Positions 56,901 through 64,000 of a stretch of 64,000 nucleotides of DNA are shown in pieces. The stretch comes from Desmodus rotundus (Eukaryota > Chordata > Mammalia > Chiroptera > Phyllostomidae): contig NC_071389.1 in assembly GCF_022682495.2 (NCBI RefSeq), positions 99,613,951 through 99,677,950 of the forward strand. The letters are read 5' to 3'. The notes under the pieces were generated by a model. The model was not told the DNA's origin, made no database searches, and was given only the letters and a program-made list of their open reading frames with translations. Made by a program: the position numbers and the translations under genes. The number at the start of each line of letters is the position of its first letter. The first letter of the stretch is position 1.

Positions 56901-57515
56901 ACCTTTTTCTCTGCATTAAGAGCTGAATACAAAAAAGTTTTCCATACTTAGAAATAAGTCATAGGGGACAATAATTGAGCTGCCTAATTAAAATACCTTG
57001 GGATCTCCTCTTCCTCAGCAACTATATTTACATTAAAAGAAGAAAAATGGTTATATGATATTTTATTATGATAGTTAATAATCACTGATAAAATTTAATA
57101 ATATAAAGTTGCTTTAATGATTCTTCAAACTAGTGATGTTGGTCTCTCATATAACTTTGTAGGCAATTATTCTAAAAGGAGTATATTTTCTATATGAAAT
57201 GTAACTAGTCTCTTTTTTTAATTTATTAAAAGGATGGTTTACAAAGAGCACATGTACTATAGGACCTGGGTCAGGGTGGGCCTCTGAACCTATAAGTATG
57301 TGCCTGGGAAAATGAGGTGTGGTAATAAAAGTGAGTGCCTGAGCTGTCAGATAAAATTTATTGTCTGAAAGCATCTAACTCAAAACTTTCCTACCAAAAA
57401 TTCCTGGTAGATTGCCAAGAGTGAGCTTGAAATATAGGCAATCAAAAGTATGTAAGTCATTATTTTAGCCAAATGGACACTGTCAGGAAGCAAGATGTCA
57501 AATGCTCTCTAAAAG
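56901..57515. other. AT-rich DNA, possibly further degraded retroviral sequence
   Basis: No clear coding homology beyond 56900. The minus frame at 57147-57374 is not recognised. Confidence 0.4.
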
Positions 57516-59230
57516 ACATTCTTAGATGGTGGTAAGAGAGGTGGGAGTGGAGTCCATATCCCCCTGTGCACAGGTGGAACACCTAGCCGATCTTCTGAGG
57601 AACAGAGTGAACAGTCAACAGTAACCCAGCATATATGAAGGTTGGAGGACAAAATTGTAGAGAACATTGAAAAGTCAGACAGCAGAGAGATTGCTTTGAG
57701 ACTAAGGTCCCTGGGACCAGCACAGGGACCAGCGTGGCTGCAGCCCCAGGCCCAGCACTTACTGGGTCTGCTGCAGTATTCTTGGAAGAGAGTCAGGTCA
57801 ACAGCTCTCTCCCCTACCAAACAGGGAGGTTTGTGAAGCATCAGGGTGGACCTGGATACTTGAAGTCGCTGGGGCAAATAAAGATGAAGTAGCAAATGCA
57901 CAGGGGTGGTGTGCACCAGCTGAGACTGTGGATGGCAGCTGGGTCATTACCAGAGAAACTGGGGAGCTCGGTGACACCTGGAGAAGGGAGAAGAGTTGAG
58001 CCATGAGGGACCTTGAGCCAGATAGTATCTGGTCTGGTGGGAAAGTTGGACTGTATGAGAGGCCAAGTGCTTGTTTGGAGTGGCAGGCTTGAACAAGAGG
58101 AATTTTTCTGAAAAAGGCTCTAGGTGGCTGTTTAGGGATTTCTCCTATAGCGGCCTCCCCTGCCTTCCTTGGCTGCACCCCTGCAGTCTCTGTGGCCTTG
58201 GCCGAGGCCTGCCCCTTCTTCCAGGACTGCAGCTGTGCCTGTACCCTCCTCCCAGCTGCAGTGGCAGAGGGTACCCAGTGGAACTCATGGCCCGAGCAGA
58301 GTGCACCTGACCCAGCCACAGCCACAGCAGAGGCTGGTGCACATGCCTGCTACCCAGCGTCATGCACCCACGCCTGCTGCCACAGCCATGGAGGCACTCT
58401 TGCCCTGTAGAGCTGGACTGGCTCAGTCAGAGAAAGGCAGATGATCCCCCTGCAGAGGAAAGCAGCAGGACTCAGGGAGTCAGTAGTCCCCAGAAAGACT
58501 TAGGGGGAGAGCCAACTACCCTGAAGAGACTTGGAGAGTCCCTAGCACCTAGGACAGCAAAGAGCTAGAAGGTAGTGTGTGAGTTGCCCCTAACTGGTGC
58601 ACCTCAAGGGCAGCACAACTGGTGAACTGAAGTCATAGGCCTGGTGCAGAAGGGCAATGGGGGCCTGGCACTCAACTGGGGAAGTGACCGGAGGCTGGGC
58701 AACTGTGTAGAGTGCTGCTCAGACCTGGCCCCCATCCACTCAAAACAACAGAAAGGGAGAAAACTGAAACCCACCCCCCCTTAGCCTGCTGCAGCCAGGA
58801 AGATCAGAAGAACTGGCTTTGCTGGTTTAAAGCCAGCAGCAGGCTGGGTTTTTTTCTTATTTTCTTCATTTTTTTTCTTTCTCTTTTTTTTCCCCCATAA
58901 GAGAGACAATAAGACCTGGAGCCATGAAAGGACCAGAGTCAGATCCAAAGAGGGGTCATCCCAAGAACTGAGAAACTGAGACAAATTTAACTTGCTATTT
59001 CAGAGACTTGCAACTTATTGTTTATTTGTATTATTATGTTTTCATTATTTTTACTTCTTTTACTTTATTAATATTTTTTTATTTCTTGTCTTTCTGTTTA
59101 GTTTTCTTCATTTTGTTTGTTTCACTGGTTTTCTTTGTTCTCTCTTTCATAGTATATTTTTAATTTTCCTTCTTTCACTTCACTTATGTTCCAACACCAT
59201 AATACTCTAGGTCATGTACTTCCAATTCTT

Positions 59231-61217
59231 TTTTTAAAAAATATATTTATTGATTATGCTATTACAGTTGTCCCATTTCCCCCCTCACTCCACTCCATCC
59301 TGCCCACGCCCTGCCCCTCACATTCCCCCCCTATAGTTCATGTCCATGGGTCATACTTATAAGTTCTTTGGCTTCTACATTTCCTACACTATTCTTACCC
59401 TCCCCCTGTCTATTTCCCACCTACCATTTATGCTACTTATTCTCTGTACCTTTCCCCCTCTCCCCCTCCCACTTCCCTGTTGATAACCCTCTGTGTGATC
59501 TCCATTTCTGTGATTCTGTTCCTGTTCTAGTTGTTTGCTTAGTTTTCTTTGTTTTTGTTTTAGGTGTGGTTGTTAATAACTGTGAGTTTGCTGTCATTTT
59601 TACTGTTCATATTTTTTTTCCTTCTTTTTCTTAGATAAGTCCCTTTAACATTTCATATAATAAGGGCTTGGTGATGATGAACTTCTTTAACTTGACCTTA
59701 TCTGAGAAGCACTTTATCTGCCCTTTCATTCTAAATGATAGCTTTGCTGGATACAGTAATCTTGGATGTAGGTCCTTGCCTTTCATGACTTGGAATACTT
59801 CTTGCCAGCCCCTTCTTGCCTGTAAGGTCTCTTTTGAGAAATCAGCTGACAGTCTTATGGGAACTCCTTTGTAGGTAACTGTGTTCTTTTCTCTTGCTGC
59901 TTCTAAGATTCTCTCCTTCTGTTTCATCTTGGGTAATGTAATGATGATGTGCCTTGGTGTGTTCCTCCTTGGGTCCAGCTTCTTTGGGACTCTCTGAGCT
60001 TCCTGGACTTCCTGGAAGTCTATTTCCTTTGCCAGACTGGGGAAGTTCTCCTTCATTATTTGTTCAAATAAGTTTTCAATTGTTTGTTCTTCCTCTTCTC
60101 CTTCTGGCACCCCTATAATTTGGACGTTGCAATGTTTCAAGATGTCCTGGAGGTTGCTAAGCCTCTCCTCATTTTTCTGAATTCTTGTTTCTTCATTCTT
60201 TTCTGGTTGGATGTTTCTTTCTTCCTTCTGGTCCACACCATTGATTTGAGTCCCAGTTTCCTTGACATCACTATTGGTTCCCTGTACATTTTCCTTTGTT
60301 TCTCTTAGCATAGCCTTCATTTTTTCATCTGGTTTTTGAACAAATTCAACCAATTTTGTGAGCATCTTAATAACCAGTGTTTTGAACTGTGCATCTGATA
60401 GGTGGCTATCTGTTCGCTGCTTAGTTGAATTTTTTCTGGAGCTTTGAAGTGTTCTGTCATTTGGGCCATTTTTTTTGGTCTCGGTGCCTCTGTTACCTAA
60501 AGTGGCGGAGCTTTAGCTGTCCCCGGGGCAGGGTAACACTGGTCGCTGCACTATGACGCTGTATATGGGGGCAGCGGCCGAGAGGGAGTAATGGCGCCCG
60601 CTCCAGTCTCCACTGGATTTCAGTCACTCCCTGTGCTACCGATAATCAAACTGGGCCCCTCTGGTGCTTGTTTCCGAGTGGGTGGGCTTGTGCACACTCG
60701 AGGCCCCCGTGAGTCTCTCCAATGACCTCTTCTGTGAGGCTGGGAGTTTCTCCTGCTGCCGCCCCAACCCCCACGGGCATTTTCACTCAGAGGTTTGAGG
60801 CTTTATTTCCCCACGCTGGAGCCCTGGGTTACGTGGTCTGCTTTGCTCCCCGCTGTTCCTCCAGTTTATCTCTGTGCGAATGTGGGGCCGCAGGGTGCTA
60901 CCTGCCACTCTGCCCGCCCCGTTCTCTGCCACTCTATTCTGGCCCTCTCGGTTTATCTCTGCATGAATGTAGGGTCACAGGGTCTGCTAGTGGTCAGACT
61001 GCCTGCCCAGTTTGTCCCACACTCCGCCAGTCTCGGTCCCGCCACGGCCAAATGAGTCCTGTCTGCCCCGTTGCCTGTCTCCGCCCCTCCTACTGGTCTG
61101 GATGAATGTTTCTTTTTTATCTCCTTGGTGTGGGACTTCCTTGTCGTTTGATTTTTTGTCAGTTCTGGTTGTGCGAGGAGGCGCAGTGTGTCTACGTACA
61201 TCGCCATCTTGGTTCTC
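59231..61217 (-). mobile_element. HAL1-type half-L1, full length, inside L1 5' UTR
   Basis: A minus-strand HAL1 of 1987 bp: 3' UTR 59231-59630, ORF1 59631-60468 and 5' UTR 60469-61217, in sense starting GAGAACCAAGATGGCGATG. TSD CCAATTCTT at 59222-59230 and 61218-61226. It shares length and ends with the copy at 54354-56339. It is younger than the host L1. Confidence 0.93.
59631..60468 (-). pseudogene. HAL1 ORF1, one frameshift near N-terminus
   Basis: From ATG 60468 the frame matches the copy at 55099 until a one-base loss near 60405 (GCCACCTATCAG versus GCCAACCTATCAG). The remaining 244 codons, 60365-59631, are open and include IIGVPEGEEEEQTIENLF, LAKEIDFQEVQEAQRVP and the MLKGLI end. It retains the residue (CAA) that is a stop in the copy at 55099. 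Confidence 0.88.
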
Positions 61218-62218
61218 CCAATTCTTGTTATTCAGATAATTTAGACTCAGTTATATGATTGTTGCTCTATTACTATTGTAAATAATTGTTGTTTCATACA
61301 GTTGTAAATACTACACAGCACCCCTCCCATATCTTAGCTCATTTCACTGTATTCTATAACCATATTACTGTTGTGGTTAACTCTGTTCTCTCACACACTA
61401 CACTTATTTTCTATCCTTTACTCTCACTTTACCTCATAACCTGACTGCCCACAATCTCAATGTTTTCTGGATCCAACTCACAAAACTTCTCCTCCCTAAC
61501 AAGAGTCTTATCTTTTTTCCACCCTGTCTAAAAGGTGACTAGTTGGGTAAAGTATCATACTTAACACTATACTTATCCAAAGGATCTCCTATCTCTTCTA
61601 TATGCGTCAGTACCTTAAGTCCCATAGAATACACTACCACTGTCTTAATCCATTTTGCCTTCCTCCTCCAACTAATCACAAAAAAGAGTAGGTGGGGGCT
61701 GTGAATGCCAGTAAACCTGCTAGAAGAGAGAACCCACCAAAAAAGGAACCACCAACAGATAATAATTGGAAGGTGAAGGAGTGAGTGGAATCCAAAATAA
61801 CCTCTGCTCAGGATAAATCTGTAACTATAACTAAATGGTGGAGAAATTATCCAGAAGAAAATAAAAACTGAATAGGGAGAAAGAATCCTCAAAACTTTGG
61901 ACAGACAGAAGAACAAGCTTCAAAACAACCTGTCCACACGTGCACAACAGAATACAAAACATGGTGGGTGTAGTGACCCTCAGTTAACAAGCTGGAGGGA
62001 AGTACCCACCAAAAAATATACCCACCAACAATCAAGACCCAAAGACATACACAGAGCCAACATAAACAACAGCCCAAGAGCAGCAATTTCAGGAGATCAA
62101 GGAGCCTGCACAACTGAATCTCACAATTCTCCTACCATAGAAGTTCACATCATAAACCGAGGGAGTCAGAACATATCAATTTAAGAAACAGAAGCTAACA
62201 AGAAGAGTCTCACAAACA

Positions 62219-63210
62219 ATGGAAAGACAAAGAAACAAACCCCAAATGAAAGGAAAAGAGGAAGCTGCAGAAAGCATGCTAAATAAAATACAGGCAAGTA
62301 AATTATCAGATACCAAGTTAAAAGCAATGGTTACAAGGAAGCTCAATGAGCTCACAGAGAATTACCAAAAACTACAGAGAAACTACAATGAACTCACCAC
62401 AAACTATATCAACATGAAAAAGGAAATAGGAACTATTAACAAGTGCCAAGAGAAAATGAACAATAAAATTTCTAAATTGGAGAACACAGTAGAAGGAATC
62501 AAAATCAGGTTAGATGAAGCAGAAGATTGAATCAGTGAGCTGGAAGACAAGGTACAAAAACATTCCCAGAAAGAGCAAGAAAGGAAAAAAGACTCCAAAA
62601 GAATGAAGAGATGCTAAGGGAACAGCAAAACAACAAGAAATGTAATAATATCCATGTAATAGGGATTCCAGAAGGAGAAGAAGGACGAGCTATGGAAAAC
62701 CTGTACGAAAAAGCAATGATGGAAAAATTCCCTAATATGATGAGAGAAAAAGGCACACAAATCCAGGAAACACAGAGAGTCCCAAGCAAGAGGAACCCAA
62801 AGAGGCCCACTGCAAGACACATCATAATTAAAATGGCAAAATTCCAAGACAAAGAGAGGATCTTAAAGGCAGCAAGGGAGAAACAGGAAGTAACATACAA
62901 GGAAGCCCCAATAAGGCTGGCAGTTGACTTTTCAATGGGAAAGCTACAAGCAAGAAGGGAATGGCAAGAAATATTAGAAGTAATGAAAAACAAAGGCCTG
63001 CAACTCAGGCTACTCTATTCAGCAAGGCTCTCAGTTAACATGGAAAGAAAAATAAGGAGTTTCCCAGACAAAAGAAGCGCCAAAGAATACACCTCCTCCA
63101 AACCAGATCGGCAAGAGATGCTAAAGGTCTGCTTTACGAAAAGGAAGGAAAAGAGAAAGACAGAGGAACACAGGTATGAAAAAATGGCAATGATAAGTAC
63201 TTATCAATAA
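62219..63210 (+). pseudogene. L1 ORF1, stop lost, frameshifted
   Basis: It starts MERQRNKPQMKGKEEAAESM at 62219 and is open for 103 codons until TGG-to-TGA (62528-62530). A frameshift follows, and the second piece 62611-63210 covers the RRM-like core (IHVIGIPEGEEGRAMENLYE) and C-terminus. The usual TAG after GLL is TAC here (near 63138), so the frame runs on through the inter-ORF spacer to MAMISTYQ, the ORF2 start region. Confidence 0.88.
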
Positions 63211-64000
63211 CTTTAAATGTAAATGGTTTAAATGCTCTAGTCAAAAGATATAGGGTAGCTGAGTGATATAAAGTCATGACTCACACATATGCTGCCTACA
63301 AGAGACCCACTTCAAAACAAAAGACCTAAACACACTGAAAGTGAAGGGCTGGAAACAAATATTCCAAGGAAATGGATGGGGAAAAATAAGCCAGGGTATC
63401 AATATTTAATATCTGACAAAGTAGACTTCAAAAGAAGGGACATAAAAAGGGACCCAGAAGGTCACTTCATAATACTCATGGGAAGAACATATCAAGAAGA
63501 CATAAGAATCATAAATATGTACCCAACATAGGAGCACCCAAATACATAAAGAAAATCTTGGGGGACTTCAAGAAAGATACAGATAGCAACACACTTATAC
63601 TAGGGGATTTTAAAACCCCACTGTCAAAAATGGATAGATCCTCCAAACAAAATATTGAAAAAGATATTGCAGCATTGAACAACATCTTGGATCAAATGGA
63701 CTTAACTAATATATAGAAGGCCTTTCATCCCAAAGAAGCAAAATACACAATCCTCTCAACTGCACATGGAACATTTTCAAAGACAGATCACGTGATAGGA
63801 CACAAAACAAGCCTCAACAAATTCAAGAAAATTGTAATCATATCAAGCATTTTCTCTGACCACAAGGGACTGAAACTAGAAACAAACCTAAAGGGCAAAA
63901 CTCAAAAACACTCAAACTCATGGAGATTGAATAGCATGCTATTAAACAATGAATGGGTGAAGAATGAGATTAGGGGAGAAATCAAAACATTTCTGGAAAC
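63184..64000 (+). pseudogene. L1 ORF2 N-terminal (endonuclease) part, cut by window
   Basis: It starts at ATGGCAATG near 63184. Endonuclease-domain sequence follows in several frames: CCLQETHF at about 63290, SDKVDFKRRDIKRD in the frame 63289-63531, then the [23 protein letters not shown] region at 63615-63670 and the SDHKG region near 63857. The rest lies beyond the window. Confidence 0.85.

Larger units (their letters stand above)
57516..62218 (+). promoter_or_regulatory. Long-type L1 5' UTR interrupted by HAL1
   Basis: Excluding the HAL1 (59231-61217) this is about 2.7 kb. 57900-58560 is GC-rich. A T/C-rich run at 58850-58900 corresponds to the polypyrimidine stretch of the short-type copies, but here ends CCCCCATAAGAG rather than CCCACAGGTGAG. 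61227-62110 matches the complement of 19150-19990. Confidence 0.6.
57516..64000 (+). mobile_element. Long-5'UTR L1, right end outside window
   Basis: It begins near 57516 with GACATTCTTAGATGGTGG, matching L1 5' ends here. The 5' UTR runs 57516-59230 and continues at 61218-62218 after a nested HAL1. ORF1 is 62219-63210 and the ORF2 start is near 63184, running off the window. Its 5' UTR has the same extra block as the L1 at 17727-21542. ORFs are moderately decayed. Confidence 0.9.

Noticed and set aside
34821..61217. Five similar elements considered as a regularly spaced array (CRISPR-like or tandem cluster)
   Set aside because: They are in both orientations, of different lengths and ages, and most carry their own TSDs, so they are independent HAL1 insertions.

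Overview
The window looks like nuclear DNA from a bat, most likely a yangochiropteran microbat. Six copies of a tRNA-derived SINE of the bat VES type are present (they start GCCCTGGCTGGTGTGGCTCAGTGG and end in a CT-rich stretch plus A/T tail), together with one fragment of a seventh. There are many LINE-1 (L1) elements with mammalian ORF1/ORF2 and several ORF1-only half-L1 (HAL1-type) elements. I found no host protein-coding gene, rRNA or functional tRNA gene. By my boundaries roughly five sixths of the window is transposon-derived. The rest is AT-rich single-copy-looking DNA in blocks of 0.25 to 1.9 kb, as expected of a gene-poor, L1-dense region.

Layout. 1-3632: plus-strand L1 running in from the left edge. 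4851-25027: one old, originally full-length minus-strand L1 (about 7.6 kb of its own sequence) blown up to 20 kb by later insertions. These are a VES SINE (5685-5887) whose tail was hit by a 6.8-kb full-length L1 (5900-12676), an LTR (14859-15444), a truncated L1 (15517-16508), another VES (17444-17658) and an internally deleted L1 (17727-21542). 28757-34490: near full-length minus L1 whose 5' UTR lacks about 1 kb at what look like splice sites. 34821-36221: HAL1. 37632-about 42440: old L1M-like element carrying an 823-bp solo LTR, a VES and a HAL1. 42801-43645: L1 with a twin-priming inversion. 45560-52232: full-length plus L1. 53659-56339: two HAL1s meeting 5' end to 5' end, followed by an endogenous-retrovirus RNase H fragment. 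57516-64000: plus L1 with a HAL1 inserted in its long 5' UTR, running off the right edge.

How the parts relate. Target-site duplications (TSDs) can be read for most insertions and give a relative order. The L1s supply a reverse transcriptase that could also have moved the HAL1s and VES SINEs. HAL1 and young L1 share nearly the same 3' tail, consistent with such parasitism. All L1 open reading frames visible here are broken. Several ORF2 frameshifts sit at the same site in different copies, which suggests some were inherited from already-defective source elements. The observations most worth following are the spliced-looking L1 5' UTR, a conserved polypyrimidine-AG|GT site in the L1 5' UTR, the shared frameshifts, and the HAL1 group, one copy of which is a single nonsense codon away from an intact ORF1.
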